DNA of 64,000 nucleotides from Pseudomonas ceruminis (GTDB lineage Bacteria; Pseudomonadota; Gammaproteobacteria; Pseudomonadales; Pseudomonadaceae): NCBI RefSeq assembly GCF_021602025.1, contig NZ_BQHW01000005.1, positions 186,001 to 250,000 of the forward strand, read 5' to 3'. Shown piece by piece: positions 18,638 to 29,358 of this stretch (position 1 is its first letter; each line of letters starts with the position of its first letter). The notes under the pieces were generated by a model. It saw only the letters and a program-made list of their open reading frames with translations, ran no database searches and was not told where the DNA came from. The position numbers and the translations under genes were made by a program.

Positions 18638-18671
18638 CTCTCAACCTCAATTGCAAAGGAAGGAAGTAAGG

Positions 18672-19250
18672 ATGTTGAAAAAGACTTTTGCCGCTCTGGC
18701 GCTCGGTACCGCTCTGCTCTCCGCTGGCCAGGCCATGGCCGCCGAGTACAAGATCGACAAGGAAGGCCAGCACGCGTTCGTCGACTGGAAAATCAGCCAC
18801 CTGGGCTACAGCTTCATCCATGGCACATTCAAGGACTTCGACGGTAACTTCACCTGGGACAGTGCCAAGCCTGAAGCCAGCAAGATCGCCGTCGACCTGA
18901 AAACCGCCAGCCTGTGGTCGAACCACGCCGAGCGTGACAAGCACATCGCCAGCGCCGACTTCCTGGACGTGAAGAAATACCCGGAAGCCAAGTTCGTCTC
19001 CACCAGCGTCAAGTCCACTGGCGACAAGACCGCTGACGTGACCGGCGACCTGACCCTGCACGGCGTGACCAAGCCGGTGACCTTCAAGGCCACCTTCAAC
19101 GGTGAGGGCAAGGACCCATGGGGCGGCGAGCGTGCAGGCTTCAACGCCACCACGACCCTGAACCTGAACGACTTCGGCATCAAGGGCCCTGGCCCAACCT
19201 CGCAGACCCTTGATCTGGATATCAGCGTCGAAGGCGTGAAGCAGAAGTAA
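18672..19250 (+). CDS. YceI family periplasmic protein (UPF0312)
   Basis: 192 residues with a clear signal peptide ([23 protein letters not shown], cleaved near residue 23). The YceI lipocalin-like barrel follows, with hallmark pieces [25 protein letters not shown] and [11 protein letters not shown]. Structural homologues bind polyisoprenoid lipids such as a ubiquinone precursor. The P. aeruginosa counterpart in the same gene order has been called PasP, a small secreted protease, an activity not obvious from sequence. The ATG at 18672 follows GGAAGTAAGG; a longer frame of 7 residues is less likely. It is second in the operon with the b561 gene and ends at a strong terminator. Confidence 0.92.
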   Translation: MLKKTFAALALGTALLSAGQAMAAEYKIDKEGQHAFVDWKISHLGYSFIHGTFKDFDGNFTWDSAKPEASKIAVDLKTASLWSNHAERDKHIASADFLDVKKYPEAKFVSTSVKSTGDKTADVTGDLTLHGVTKPVTFKATFNGEGKDPWGGERAGFNATTTLNLNDFGIKGPGPTSQTLDLDISVEGVKQK

Positions 19251-19264
19251 TCCATTGCTCAGGC

Positions 19265-19300
19265 AATAAAAAACGCCGCCCATGGGGCGGCGTTTTTTAT
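19265..19300. terminator. Bidirectional intrinsic terminator between yceI and rhlE
   Basis: AATAAAAAACGCCGCC-CCAT-GGGGCGGCGTTTTTTAT: a GC-rich stem flanked by an A-run on one side and a T-run on the other, so it works for both convergent genes. It starts 15 bases after the yceI stop and ends 11 bases from the rhlE stop. Confidence 0.93.
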
Positions 19301-19310
19301 TGCGGCTGCG

Positions 19311-21206
19311 TTACGAGCCCTTGCGGGTCAGCAGCGCAGGGCGCTCACCGCGCGGGCGGCTTGGCAGGTCGTCCAGTTGCTCGGGTGTCGGGTAGCGGTC
19401 GAGCTTGGATTCCTTACGGATGATCACCGGCTGGTTCTGCGGCTCGCGCGAGCTGCGCACGGCCGGTTCCTGGCGCGACGCATCATCACGGCCGCTCGAA
19501 CGGTTGCGGCCACCGCCGTTGCCATCACGGCGCGCGCCACCACCATTGTTGTTGCGCGGCGGACGCTTCTCGCCACTGGCGTTGCGCGGCTGGCCGCCAT
19601 TACGGCCCTGGCCACCGCCGTTGCTGCGTTGCCCGGTACCTTGGCCTTGCTGGGCTTGGCCGGTGCCACCACCTGGGCGGCGGTTGCGCCCCTGATTCTT
19701 GGCATTCTGGTACGGGCTGACGTAGTCGGCACGGTTACCGAAGTTGTCGATTTCGTCGTCCAGGAATTCATCCGGCGCACGGTCGGCGGGTGCTTTAGGG
19801 GCGGCGTTCTGGCCAGCCTGCTGCTGACGGGGTTTCTTGTCCCGGGGCTTGCGCGGTTGCTGCTGCTTTTCGCCGGCCTTTTCTTTGTCGGCCGGCTTAT
19901 CGGCAGCCTGCTGCTTGGCCTTGCCTCTGTCCTTGCCTTTGTCTTTGCGGCCACCGCTGCCGTCTTTGCCACCGTCGCCACGCGACTGCTGATTACGGCC
20001 ACCGCGGCCGTTGTTCTGCGGGCGTTCGCGTACTTCAGGCTTCTCGGCTTCCACCTGGCTTGGGTCGAAGCCCATCAGGTCGCCGTCGGCGATTTTCTGC
20101 TTGGTGACCCGCTCGATGCTCTTGAGCAGCTTCTCTTCATCTGGCGCAACCAGGGAAATGGCCTCGCCCGAGCGCCCGGCACGGCCGGTACGGCCGATAC
20201 GGTGAACATAATCTTCTTCGACATTCGGCAGCTCGAAGTTGACCACGTGCGGCAATTGGTCAATGTCCAGGCCGCGGGCAGCGATGTCGGTCGCCACCAG
20301 CACTCGCACATTGTTGGCCTTGAAGTCGGCCAGTGCCTTGGTGCGTGCATTCTGGCTCTTGTTGCCGTGGATCGCGGCGGCGGTCAGGCCGTGCTTTTCC
20401 AGGTACTCGGCCAGGCGGTTGGCGCCGTGCTTGGTACGGGTGAACACCAGGACCTGTTCCCAGGCACCGAGCGTGATCAGGTGTGCCAGCAGTGCACGCT
20501 TATGGCTGGCGGGCAGGCGATAGACGCGCTGCTCGATACGTTCGACCGTGGTGTTCGGTGGGGTGACCTCGATGCGCTCCGGGTTGTGCAGAAGCTTGTC
20601 GGCCAGGTCGGTGATGTCTTTGGAGAAGGTGGCCGAGAACAGCAGGTTCTGGCGTTTGGCCGGCAGGCGGGCGAGGACCTTCTTGACGTCGTGGATGAAG
20701 CCCATGTCGAGCATGCGATCGGCTTCATCAAGGACCAGGATTTCCACGTGGGCGAGGTCGACGCGACCTTGCCCGGCGAGGTCGAGCAGGCGGCCCGGGC
20801 AGGCCACCAGGACATCCACGCCCTTGGCAATGGCCTGGATCTGCGGGTTCATGCCAACGCCGCCGAAAATGCAGGCACTGACCAGCGGCAGGTCGCGGGC
20901 ATATACCTTGAAGCTGTCATGCACCTGAGCCGCCAGTTCGCGGGTCGGGGTCAGCACCAGCACGCGCGGTTGGCGCGGGCCGTGGCGTTGGGACTTGTCG
21001 GGGTGGCCCGCCGGGAACAGACGCTCAAGGATCGGCAAGGCAAAGCCGCCGGTTTTACCGGTACCTGTCTGTGCGGCAACCATCAGGTCGCGGCCTTGCA
21101 ACACGGCGGGAATCGCCCGCTGTTGCACCGGAGTCGGCTGGGTATAGCCCGCTGCCTCGATAGCGCGGACAAGAGCCTCGGAGAGACCGAGGGAAGCAAA
21201 GGACAT
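19311..21206 (-). CDS. rhlE: DEAD-box RNA helicase RhlE, long-tailed (RhlE2-type)
   Basis: 631 residues. The helicase core (1 to about 380) has the Q-motif (GYTQPTPVQ), [29 protein letters not shown] and [11 protein letters not shown]. From about 390 the protein is a long disordered tail rich in Gly, Arg, Asn, Gln and Lys. This length and tail match P. aeruginosa RhlE2, reported to associate with RNase E and affect RNA decay, rather than the short RhlE1. The same neighbours (metF and ahcY) flank RhlE2 there. The ATG at 21206 has AGGA 7 bases upstream; upstream in-frame codons lack similarity. Confidence 0.93.
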   Translation of the reverse strand: MSFASLGLSEALVRAIEAAGYTQPTPVQQRAIPAVLQGRDLMVAAQTGTGKTGGFALPILERLFPAGHPDKSQRHGPRQPRVLVLTPTRELAAQVHDSFKVYARDLPLVSACIFGGVGMNPQIQAIAKGVDVLVACPGRLLDLAGQGRVDLAHVEILVLDEADRMLDMGFIHDVKKVLARLPAKRQNLLFSATFSKDITDLADKLLHNPERIEVTPPNTTVERIEQRVYRLPASHKRALLAHLITLGAWEQVLVFTRTKHGANRLAEYLEKHGLTAAAIHGNKSQNARTKALADFKANNVRVLVATDIAARGLDIDQLPHVVNFELPNVEEDYVHRIGRTGRAGRSGEAISLVAPDEEKLLKSIERVTKQKIADGDLMGFDPSQVEAEKPEVRERPQNNGRGGRNQQSRGDGGKDGSGGRKDKGKDRGKAKQQAADKPADKEKAGEKQQQPRKPRDKKPRQQQAGQNAAPKAPADRAPDEFLDDEIDNFGNRADYVSPYQNAKNQGRNRRPGGGTGQAQQGQGTGQRSNGGGQGRNGGQPRNASGEKRPPRNNNGGGARRDGNGGGRNRSSGRDDASRQEPAVRSSREPQNQPVIIRKESKLDRYPTPEQLDDLPSRPRGERPALLTRKGS

Positions 21207-21425
21207 GGGCAATCCTGTTCTCGTGTGGGCTGGGCCCGTAGGGATATTCTGCCTGGCGCGACGGGCATCGGTGGGATGCGATCGCGTCCGGTCCAGCTGG
21301 GCTTTCACTGCACATCCGGAAAACGCAGGGTGGACGCCAAAGGGGCGTCGATGCTGATCGGGATGCCTGTTGCGAGGCCGAGCGTCCGGGCGTGAGCCGG
21401 GCGGGAAGGCCCGAGTATAACAGAG

Positions 21426-22214
21426 CTATCGCAACGTGCTGCTTTCCTGCTGCTCAACGGCGGCGGGAAGATGGCTAGCGTCGTTGACATAGCGTTGGAT
21501 TATGGTGGTGAATGCCGCCTCCTGCTTGAAACGCCGCAGCTCCTGGGTAAACGCCTGGGCCAGTTCCTCGCGCCCGGGTTTGCGGGTCAAACCCAGGTAT
21601 TGCGATTGTCGGCTGACCACCAGCGGCAGTTCTTCTATCTGCTGCTCAAGGCCCAATTGCTTGCGTAGGTAGCGGCCGACCAGGCGGTCGGTGATCAGCA
21701 GGTCGATACGCCCAAGCATCAGCTTGCCGAAGTTGGCTTCCTGGCTGGGCGCCGCTTCACGCCTGAAACTGGACGCCTCATTGAATTCGGCGCTGTAGGC
21801 ATAGCCTGGTGACGTGCCCACGGTCAGGTCGGCGAGGTCGCTGAGCTGGCCGATGGCGTGGCGGCGGGCGGAGGCCTGGTACAGCACGAACTCGACATTG
21901 GACATCGGCTCCAGAGGGTAGATCAGGTACGCCTTACGCGTATCGACCTGGAAGATGTCCATGATTCCATCGGCCAGCCCTTGCTCGATCATGGCCAGAC
22001 AGCGTTTCCAGGGCAGGAATTGCCACTCCACCTCGACGCCCAGGCGCCTGAACACTTCAGTGGTGACTTCATAGTCGATACCCTTGGCCTGGCCTGCATC
22101 CTGGTAGATGTAGGGCGCCCAGTCGTCGCTTACCAGGCGCAGGCGTTCGCCCTGCGCCATGGGGCTCAGGCAGGCGAGCAGCAGGATGCAGAACAGGCGG
22201 GCGATGTGCGGCAT
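21426..22214 (-). CDS. Periplasmic substrate-binding protein, family 3 (orphan)
   Basis: 262 residues: signal peptide (to about residue 22), then the SBP_bac_3 fold, starting RLRLVSDDWAPYIYQD and including DGIMDIFQVDTRKAYLIYPLEPM and a GTSPGYAYS hinge. Such proteins normally bind amino acids for ABC uptake, but no permease or ATPase gene is adjacent. Stand-alone members of this type are common in Pseudomonas and may act as sensors or have lost transport. The next gene (glycosyltransferase-like) ends 46 bases upstream on the same strand. A second, similar orphan lies at 46541-47278. Confidence 0.85.
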   Translation of the reverse strand: MPHIARLFCILLLACLSPMAQGERLRLVSDDWAPYIYQDAGQAKGIDYEVTTEVFRRLGVEVEWQFLPWKRCLAMIEQGLADGIMDIFQVDTRKAYLIYPLEPMSNVEFVLYQASARRHAIGQLSDLADLTVGTSPGYAYSAEFNEASSFRREAAPSQEANFGKLMLGRIDLLITDRLVGRYLRKQLGLEQQIEELPLVVSRQSQYLGLTRKPGREELAQAFTQELRRFKQEAAFTTIIQRYVNDASHLPAAVEQQESSTLR

Positions 22215-22260
22215 GGCGCGAGATTACGCGCAAGGCAAACCCAAGGCCAGAGCCTGCGGT

Positions 22261-23337
22261 TCAGGATTGGGAGGCTCTCAGCAAATGTGCCTCGATATCC
22301 TTGCGTCGTGCACCGAGCGACAGACGCAGGCCTGGATGACGCAGGCACTGGCGCAGCCGGTCGGGCTCGATGTGGCCGTACCGTTCGTTGAGGTTTTGCA
22401 GCGCTTTGTCCCACCAGGCCGGCGCGCAGGCGCGGTCGAACTCGTTGGGGTAGGGGTAGCAGCCATACAGCAACTCGCGGGCAAACTGACGTTCGCGGCT
22501 GGGCATGGTCAGGCTTAAGGCCTTGTAGCCCAGGCGTTGCAAGGTGGGCGGCCGCGGCAGTTGGTCGTTGACCAGGGCGACATCCGCCAGGGCTGCCTCA
22601 CTGAGCAGGTCGTCGGCGTGCTTGCGCAACCAGGCCTGGATCTTGGCGCGAAACTGCGCCTTGCGGCTCCAGTAATGGTGAATGACGTCGGGGCACTGGG
22701 CCAGTGCCAGCTTGCGGTAGGCAGCCACCGCAAGGCAGAACTCCTCCAGGGTGTAGGCAGAGCGTGCCAGAGGGTGAAACTCGTCCATCATGGCAATGGA
22801 CTGCTCCAGTGTTCCGGCGTCTGCGGCGGTCAGCCCGATGACCCCTGAATTGATCAGCGGCATCCGGCAGTCGGCCAGGCCACGTTGCTGGAGGAGGGTG
22901 AGCAGGTTTTTATACAGCAGGCACTGCTGGTTGGCCCCGTAGCGCGAACCGATCATGTTGCACAGCAGGTGGCCAGGTCGTACGCGCTGGAACAACTGCA
23001 TCGGCGAGGTGCGGAAAAAGGTGTCGGTATCGATCAGCACGGCAAGCGGGTGCTGCTGCAGCACTTGGCGCAACAGCACGTGCTTGCTGCGAAAATGGTA
23101 GCCATGGGGTGCGTTCCAGGCCTGGCGCGTGGCCTCATCGAGCAGGTGGACGGTGACCGGTAGCTGGGCGTAGGGCTCGGCAGTGTCGGTGTAGACCTGG
23201 ATGTCCATGGCCTGGCCTGCCGGCGAGCCCAGATGGGCCAGGGCGCTGACGATGCTGAAGCAGGCTTCCTGATGGTAGGTGGCTGGGCCGAAGGCCAGGT
23301 AGACCAGCTGGGGGCGCGAGGGTGGGGGCAGTTGCAT
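22261..23337 (-). CDS. Glycosyltransferase-like protein of unknown function
   Basis: 358 residues from the ATG at 23337 (a TTG three codons upstream is an alternative). No exact function recognised. The N-terminal half resembles GT-A fold, GT8-like enzymes: a strand-rich start (PQLVYLAFGPATYHQEACFS), HFRSKHVLLRQVL, a DxD-type metal/nucleotide-sugar motif in VLIDTDTFF, and an NSGVIGL motif. The C-terminal half is helical, with Trp/Tyr-rich segments (VIHHYWSRKAQF, LLYGCYPYPNEF). There is no signal peptide and no clear membrane segment, so it is probably cytosolic. Neighbours give no pathway. Confidence 0.6.
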   Translation of the reverse strand: MQLPPPSRPQLVYLAFGPATYHQEACFSIVSALAHLGSPAGQAMDIQVYTDTAEPYAQLPVTVHLLDEATRQAWNAPHGYHFRSKHVLLRQVLQQHPLAVLIDTDTFFRTSPMQLFQRVRPGHLLCNMIGSRYGANQQCLLYKNLLTLLQQRGLADCRMPLINSGVIGLTAADAGTLEQSIAMMDEFHPLARSAYTLEEFCLAVAAYRKLALAQCPDVIHHYWSRKAQFRAKIQAWLRKHADDLLSEAALADVALVNDQLPRPPTLQRLGYKALSLTMPSRERQFARELLYGCYPYPNEFDRACAPAWWDKALQNLNERYGHIEPDRLRQCLRHPGLRLSLGARRKDIEAHLLRASQS

Positions 23338-23431
23338 TGCAGGCAATGACCTGTTGAACCAGAAAATGAATAAGGCCTTAGTCTATGACTAAAGCCTTAA
23401 GCATTTCTGAATAGGATATTGCCAAAAGATT

Positions 23432-24277
23432 TCAGCGAGGCAGCTTCAGGTTGTTCCAGATCGCCAGGCTCGCTTCGGCCTGGTTCAGGGTATAGAAGTG
23501 CAGACCTGGCGCGCCGCCTTGCAGCAATTGCTCGCACATGTGGCTGATCACTTCCTCACCGAAGGCTTGAATGCTGGCGGCATCGTCGGCATAGGCTTCC
23601 AGTTGCTTGCGGATCCAGCGCGGGATCTCGGCACCGCACGCGTCGGAGAAGCGCGCCAACTTGTTGTAGTTGGTGATCGGCATGATGCCGGGTACCACTG
23701 GAATATCCACACCCAGCTTCTGCGCGCGCTCTACGAAGTAGAAGTAGCTGTCGGCATTGAAGAAGTACTGGGTGATGGCACTGTCGGCACCGGCCTTGAC
23801 CTTGTGCACGAAATTGGCCAGGTCGGTCTCGAAGTTGCGAGCCTGCGGGTGCATTTCCGGATAGGCCGCCACTTCCAGGTGGAAGTGGTCACCGGTTTCC
23901 TGGCGGATGAACTCGACCAGGTCGCTGGCGTAACGCAGTTCGCCACTGGCCATGCCCATGCCTGACGGCAGGTCGCCACGCAGGGCGACGATGCGCCTGA
24001 TGCCGGCAGCCTGGTACTGGGCGAGCAGGGCGCGCAACTCTTCCTTGGTGTCACCCACGCACGACAGGTGCGGCGCGGCAGGGACTTTGGCCTCGCTTTC
24101 CAGCTGCAGCACGGTATTGAGCGTGCGGTCGCGGGTCGAGCCACCGGCACCATAGGTGCAGGAGAAAAAGTCGGGGTTATAGGTCGCTAGCTGACGGGCG
24201 ACGGCCATCAGCTTCTCGTGACCGGCATCGGTCTTGGTCGGGAAAAATTCGAAACTGTAACGGCGGTCTTGTGACAT
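23432..24277 (-). CDS. metF: 5,10-methylenetetrahydrofolate reductase
   Basis: 281 residues, standard MetF length. It is an FAD-dependent TIM barrel starting MSQDRRYSFEFFPTKTDAG, with CTYGAGGSTRDRT, RGDLP and AAYPEMHP motifs. It makes 5-methyl-tetrahydrofolate for methionine synthesis. The ATG at 24277 has a GAGGAACG ribosome site; an upstream start would add seven residues. It is downstream of ahcY on the same strand, but the 148-base gap holds two hairpins, so metF may be only partly cotranscribed with ahcY. Confidence 0.96.
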   Translation of the reverse strand: MSQDRRYSFEFFPTKTDAGHEKLMAVARQLATYNPDFFSCTYGAGGSTRDRTLNTVLQLESEAKVPAAPHLSCVGDTKEELRALLAQYQAAGIRRIVALRGDLPSGMGMASGELRYASDLVEFIRQETGDHFHLEVAAYPEMHPQARNFETDLANFVHKVKAGADSAITQYFFNADSYFYFVERAQKLGVDIPVVPGIMPITNYNKLARFSDACGAEIPRWIRKQLEAYADDAASIQAFGEEVISHMCEQLLQGGAPGLHFYTLNQAEASLAIWNNLKLPR

Positions 24278-24313
24278 TGGTCGTTCCTCAAGCAGCACGC
24301 TTCACGCTGCAAG

Positions 24314-24345
24314 TAAAAGCCAGATCGGTGATGGCCGATCTGGCT
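24314..24345 (-). terminator. Terminator-like hairpin just upstream of metF
   Basis: On the minus strand an 11-bp perfect stem (AGCCAGATCGG pairing with CCGATCTGGCT, 24335-24345 with 24318-24328, loop 6) runs into TTTTACTT. It lies 40 bases before the metF start and 80 bases after the ahcY stop. The T-run is short, so termination may be partial. Confidence 0.55.
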
Positions 24346-24376
24346 TGGGCATCGTTCAAGATCCTGGGCGCCTGAA

Positions 24377-24410
24377 CCTCAAGCGACAACGGCATGGTTG
24401 TCGCTTGAGG
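24377..24410. terminator. Perfect 14-bp hairpin after ahcY
   Basis: CCTCAAGCGACAAC (24377-24390) and GTTGTCGCTTGAGG (24397-24410) are exact inverted arms with a 6-base loop, starting 16 bases after the ahcY stop. No T-run follows, so it may be an mRNA 3' stabiliser or a factor-dependent terminator. Confidence 0.5.
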
Positions 24411-24425
24411 CTGCAAGCTTGCCGC

Positions 24426-25952
<1,527 letters not shown>

Positions 25953-26130
25953 TGGCGGGCATGGCACCGCTAATGGCTACCATGTGAATCGGCAGGGATT
26001 ATAGCCGTGGCTGTGTGACACACCCAAGGCTTTCTGTCGATTTATCGCGACGATAGTCGATGTTCAATGGAGTGGCGGCGGCCGCTCTGCCATCATGGCT
26101 ACACGTTAGCCAAGCAGGTCAGGAGTACAG

Positions 26131-26532
26131 ATGAACTTTCACACCCGCAAATGGGTAAAACCCGAAGACCTCAACCCCAACGGCACCCTGTTCGGCGGTA
26201 GCCTGTTGCGCTGGATCGACGAAGAAGCGGCGATCTACGCCATCGTCCAGCTGGGCAACCAGCGGGTGGTGACCAAGTACATGTCGGAGATCAACTTCGT
26301 CAGCGCCTCGCGTCAGGGCGACATCATCGAGCTGGGCATCACCGCGACCGAATTCGGCCGCACCTCGATCACCCTGCGCTGCGAAGTGCGTAACAAGATC
26401 ACCCGCAAGAGCATTCTCACGGTTGACCGTATGGTCTTCGTCAACCTTGGCGAGGATGGCCTGCCGGCACCCCACGGGCGGACCGAGATCAAGTACGTGC
26501 AGGACCAGTTCCCGGACTCCGCGGTGGAGTGA
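26131..26532 (+). CDS. Acyl-CoA thioesterase, hotdog fold (YciA-like)
   Basis: 133 residues, a single hotdog domain of the acyl-CoA hydrolase type. The signature NPNGTLFGGSLLRWIDEEAA (active Asp in WIDE) is followed by VSEINF-like and FGRTSITLRCEVRN segments. Such enzymes release CoA from short or medium acyl-CoAs in the cytosol; the substrate range cannot be read from sequence. CAGGAGTACAG precedes the ATG. It is divergent from ahcY and convergent with the antiporter gene, with a hairpin between. Confidence 0.88.
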   Translation: MNFHTRKWVKPEDLNPNGTLFGGSLLRWIDEEAAIYAIVQLGNQRVVTKYMSEINFVSASRQGDIIELGITATEFGRTSITLRCEVRNKITRKSILTVDRMVFVNLGEDGLPAPHGRTEIKYVQDQFPDSAVE

Positions 26533-26541
26533 CTGGCCATT

Positions 26542-26558
26542 GGGCCGCGAAGCGGCCC
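26542..26558. terminator. Short GC-rich hairpin between convergent genes
   Basis: GGGCCGC-GAA-GCGGCCC (7-bp perfect stem, 3-base loop) lies between the thioesterase stop (26532) and the antiporter stop (26566). A T-run is lacking on the plus side, so it is a weak terminator candidate. Confidence 0.45.
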
Positions 26559-26565
26559 TGGCCTT

Positions 26566-27798
26566 TCAGGGTGCGCTGACCTTGCGCACCACCCGCCCAA
26601 TGCTCAGCCCCTGCACCAGGATCGAGGACAGCACCACGATGTAGGTGATCGACAGCAACAGGTCACGTTCCTCACCCAGCGGCAGCGACAGGGCCAGCGC
26701 CACTGACACGCCGCCACGCAGGCCACCCCAGGTCAGAACCCGCACAGTGCCTTTGGGCACACTGCGCCAGCGGCGCAACAGCAAGATCGCCGGGGCGACA
26801 GTCAGCAGTCGAGACAGCAGCACCGCCAGCGCCAGCACACCCCCTGCTGCCAGGTGCATCCAGTTGAACGGCAGCAGCAACAGCTCAAGGCCGATCAAGG
26901 CGAACAGCAGCGCGTTGAGCATGTCGTCGATCAATTCCCAGAAACCGTCCATGTAGCGACGGGTCATGTCGTTCATCGCCAGGTTGCGCCCCAGGTTGCC
27001 GATGATCAACCCCGCCACCACCATGGCGATCGGCGCCGAGACATGCAGTTCGTAGCACATCGCCGAACCGCCGATAACCAGCGCCAGGGTCAGCATGACC
27101 TCGACCTGGTATTGCTCGACGCTCTTGATCATGCGGTAAGTGGCATAGCCGATCACGCCACCGAACACCACGCCGCCGATGGCTTCATGGGCGAACAGGA
27201 TCGCCGTGTCGGTGATGCTGGGCGTTTCACCCAACTGCACGATGCCCAGCAGCACGGTGAACACCACGACCGCAGTGCCGTCGTTGAACAGCGATTCACC
27301 TACGATGGTGGTCTTCAGCGGCTTGGAGGCGTTGGCGGTACGCAGCGCGCCGAGCACGGCGATTGGGTCGGTGGGCGAAATCAGCGCACCGAACAACAGG
27401 CAGTAGATCAACGGTACATGCCAGCCGAACAGCGCGAACACCCAATGCGACAGGTAGCCGATCACCACGGTTGCAATCAGCACCCCCAGGGTTGCCAGCA
27501 GGCCGATCGGCCAACGATAGCTGCGCAAGTCGGTGAGGTTGACGTGCAGTGCGCCGGCGAACAGCAGAAACGCCAGCATCCAGTGCATCAGCAGGTCATT
27601 GAAATCGATCTGGTTCATCAGCCCTTCGACGCGTTCCTCCAGTCCGGGGAAGCCGATCAGGCTCAAGCCCTGCAAGATGAGGGAAAACAGCAGCGCCGTG
27701 ACCATCACGCCAATGGCAGGTGGCAGGCCGATGAAACGGTAATTGACATAGGTGAGGAGGGTAGTGAGGCAGATAAACGCGGCAACTAATTCAAGCAT
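26566..27798 (-). CDS. Na+/H+ antiporter, CPA1 family (NhaP-type)
   Basis: 410 residues, about 12 membrane helices. The CPA1 signature LISPTDPIAVLGAL and the helix with GESLFNDGTAVVVF (conserved Asp) are present, as is the C-terminal TWGGLRGGVSVALAL found in NhaP/NHE exchangers. It should exchange Na+ or K+ for H+ across the inner membrane. It lacks the long cytosolic C-terminal domain seen in some relatives. The ATG at 27798 has AGGA upstream; the open frame extends 49 codons further without family similarity. Confidence 0.9.
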   Translation of the reverse strand: MLELVAAFICLTTLLTYVNYRFIGLPPAIGVMVTALLFSLILQGLSLIGFPGLEERVEGLMNQIDFNDLLMHWMLAFLLFAGALHVNLTDLRSYRWPIGLLATLGVLIATVVIGYLSHWVFALFGWHVPLIYCLLFGALISPTDPIAVLGALRTANASKPLKTTIVGESLFNDGTAVVVFTVLLGIVQLGETPSITDTAILFAHEAIGGVVFGGVIGYATYRMIKSVEQYQVEVMLTLALVIGGSAMCYELHVSAPIAMVVAGLIIGNLGRNLAMNDMTRRYMDGFWELIDDMLNALLFALIGLELLLLPFNWMHLAAGGVLALAVLLSRLLTVAPAILLLRRWRSVPKGTVRVLTWGGLRGGVSVALALSLPLGEERDLLLSITYIVVLSSILVQGLSIGRVVRKVSAP

Positions 27799-27996
27799 CC
27801 CGAATCCTGTAACAGTGGCTTCCAAGTCGTACCCGAATGGCTCGGGCAGTTCTTTGATGACCTGGCGAGGGGTTCGGGACACAGCATTTGACCGATAATG
27901 TCGGAAACGTTCAGGAACGCCTGCCATTTGCAGCTGCCGCGCCACCCTTGGAAGGCTATATAGTCACCGCTGGAAACGTGACAAGGACCTGAACGC

Positions 27997-28830
27997 GTGT
28001 TGGCAACTTCCTTGGTACTGGTCGCCGCCCTGCTGCATGCGACCTGGAACACCCTGATCAAATTCAGTGGCGAACGCGTGCTGGTGATCGCCAGCATGGA
28101 CACGGTGGCGTTGGCCTTCGCGGTACTCGCCGTGGGCTTCGTCGATGTCCCTCCGGCTGAAATCTGGCCTTGGCTGCTGGCCTCGGCGCTGGCCGAGCAG
28201 TTGTACCGGTTCCTGCTGATCCAGGCCTACCGAGTCGGTGATCTGGGGCTGGTCTATCCTCTGATGCGCGGCCTGTCGCCGTTAGTGGTGCTGGGGCTGA
28301 CCCTGGCGTTCGCCGGCGAGACGCTGAGCCAGCAGCAGATCATCGGCATCCTGTTGATCCCTTGCGGTATGGCTTGCCTGCTGTGGCAAGGTGGCGGCGG
28401 AGACCGTTTGCCTTGGTCAATGCTGCCGGTGGTGGCGCTGATCGGCCTTTGCATCGGCTGCTACACCTGGTTCGACGGGCAGGCAGTGCGGCTGTGGGGC
28501 AAGCCCTGGGATTACCTGGTGTGGCTGACCTTGCTCAGTGCCTGGCCATTTCCGGTTCTGGCCAGTGTGGTGCGGCGTGCACCCTTCGTGTTGTTCTGGC
28601 GCACCCAATGGCGCCTGGGCCTGGCGGTAGGGTTCTGCGTGCTGTTCAGTTATGCGCTGGTGCTATGGGCCATGCACCTGGGCTCGGTGGCCGAGGCGGC
28701 GGCCTTGCGCGAACTGAGCGTGATTCTGGTGGTATTGCTGGGCATGCGTTACCTCAAAGAACCTTTTGGCGGACCCAGACTCCTAGCTTGCGGGCTTGTG
28801 CTGGCAGGCATGCTGGTGATGAAGCTCTAA
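27997..28830 (+). CDS. EamA/DMT family transporter
   Basis: 277 residues from a GTG at 27997, with AAGGA 8 bases upstream. About ten hydrophobic helices in two EamA-like halves (LHATWNTLIKF in helix 1, RVGDLGLVYPLMRGLSPL in helices 3-4, LGSVAEAAALRELSVIL in the second half). Members export amino acids, nucleosides or metabolites; the substrate here is unknown. It is divergent from the antiporter gene and followed 32 bases later by a MAPEG gene on the same strand. Confidence 0.85.
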   Translation: MLATSLVLVAALLHATWNTLIKFSGERVLVIASMDTVALAFAVLAVGFVDVPPAEIWPWLLASALAEQLYRFLLIQAYRVGDLGLVYPLMRGLSPLVVLGLTLAFAGETLSQQQIIGILLIPCGMACLLWQGGGGDRLPWSMLPVVALIGLCIGCYTWFDGQAVRLWGKPWDYLVWLTLLSAWPFPVLASVVRRAPFVLFWRTQWRLGLAVGFCVLFSYALVLWAMHLGSVAEAAALRELSVILVVLLGMRYLKEPFGGPRLLACGLVLAGMLVMKL

Positions 28831-28862
28831 CCCGAACATTGATCGAACGAGGAACCCTGTCC

Positions 28863-29249
28863 ATGACCGTTGCCCTGTGGTGCATCCTGATCGCGTTGGT
28901 CTTGCCGCCGCTGTGTGCCTTGATCGCCAAGGTGAGCAGTGGCCGTTTCGGCCTGAAGGACAATCATGATCCGCGCGCGTTTCTGGACACCCTTTCAGGG
29001 CTGCCACGCCGCGCGCATGCTGCGCAGCAGAACAGCTATGAGGCGTTCCCGGCATTTGCCGCGGCAGTGCTGGTCGCCGATATCGTCGGTAACGCCGAGC
29101 AAGTGACGCAGGACGTGCTGGGGGTGTTGTACATCACCAGCCGTTTGCTCTACATCATTTGCTATCTGGCCGATTGGGCGGCGTTGCGCTCGGTGGTGTG
29201 GTTTGCCGGTTTGGCGCTGATCGTGTCGTTCTTTGTGGTTTCGATCTGA
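28863..29249 (+). CDS. MAPEG family membrane protein
   Basis: 128 residues, four membrane helices, matching small bacterial MAPEG proteins: NSYEAFPAFAAAVLVA (helix 2 with the Glu seen in the family) and YITSRLLYIICYLADW. Eukaryotic relatives are membrane glutathione transferases and eicosanoid enzymes; bacterial roles are mostly unknown. CGAGGAACC precedes the ATG. Probably an operon with the EamA transporter. Confidence 0.85.
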   Translation: MTVALWCILIALVLPPLCALIAKVSSGRFGLKDNHDPRAFLDTLSGLPRRAHAAQQNSYEAFPAFAAAVLVADIVGNAEQVTQDVLGVLYITSRLLYIICYLADWAALRSVVWFAGLALIVSFFVVSI

Positions 29250-29260
29250 TAACCCGACTC

Positions 29261-29295
29261 GTGGGGGCCGGCTTGGCAGCAACGCCGGCTCCCAC
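29261..29295. repeat. REP-like inverted repeat between MAPEG and mltA genes
   Basis: GTGGGGGCCGGC (29261-29272) faces GCCGGCTCCCAC (29284-29295) with one mismatch and an 11-base loop. A further partial REP piece (GTGGGAGCGGGGGCGCC) follows at 29321. It separates convergent genes and could act as a terminator for both. Confidence 0.6.
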
Positions 29296-29358
29296 CAGGT
29301 CCCTGCTGGACCATCGAGTTGTGGGAGCGGGGGCGCCTGCGAAGCATTCAGCTCCGTG

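Noticed and set aside
19377-21395. A 672-codon plus-strand frame opposite rhlE, with stretches resembling hydrophobic helices
   Set aside because: The hydrophobic look comes from the complement of the Gly/Arg/Asn/Lys-rich tail of RhlE. No start signal or family match.
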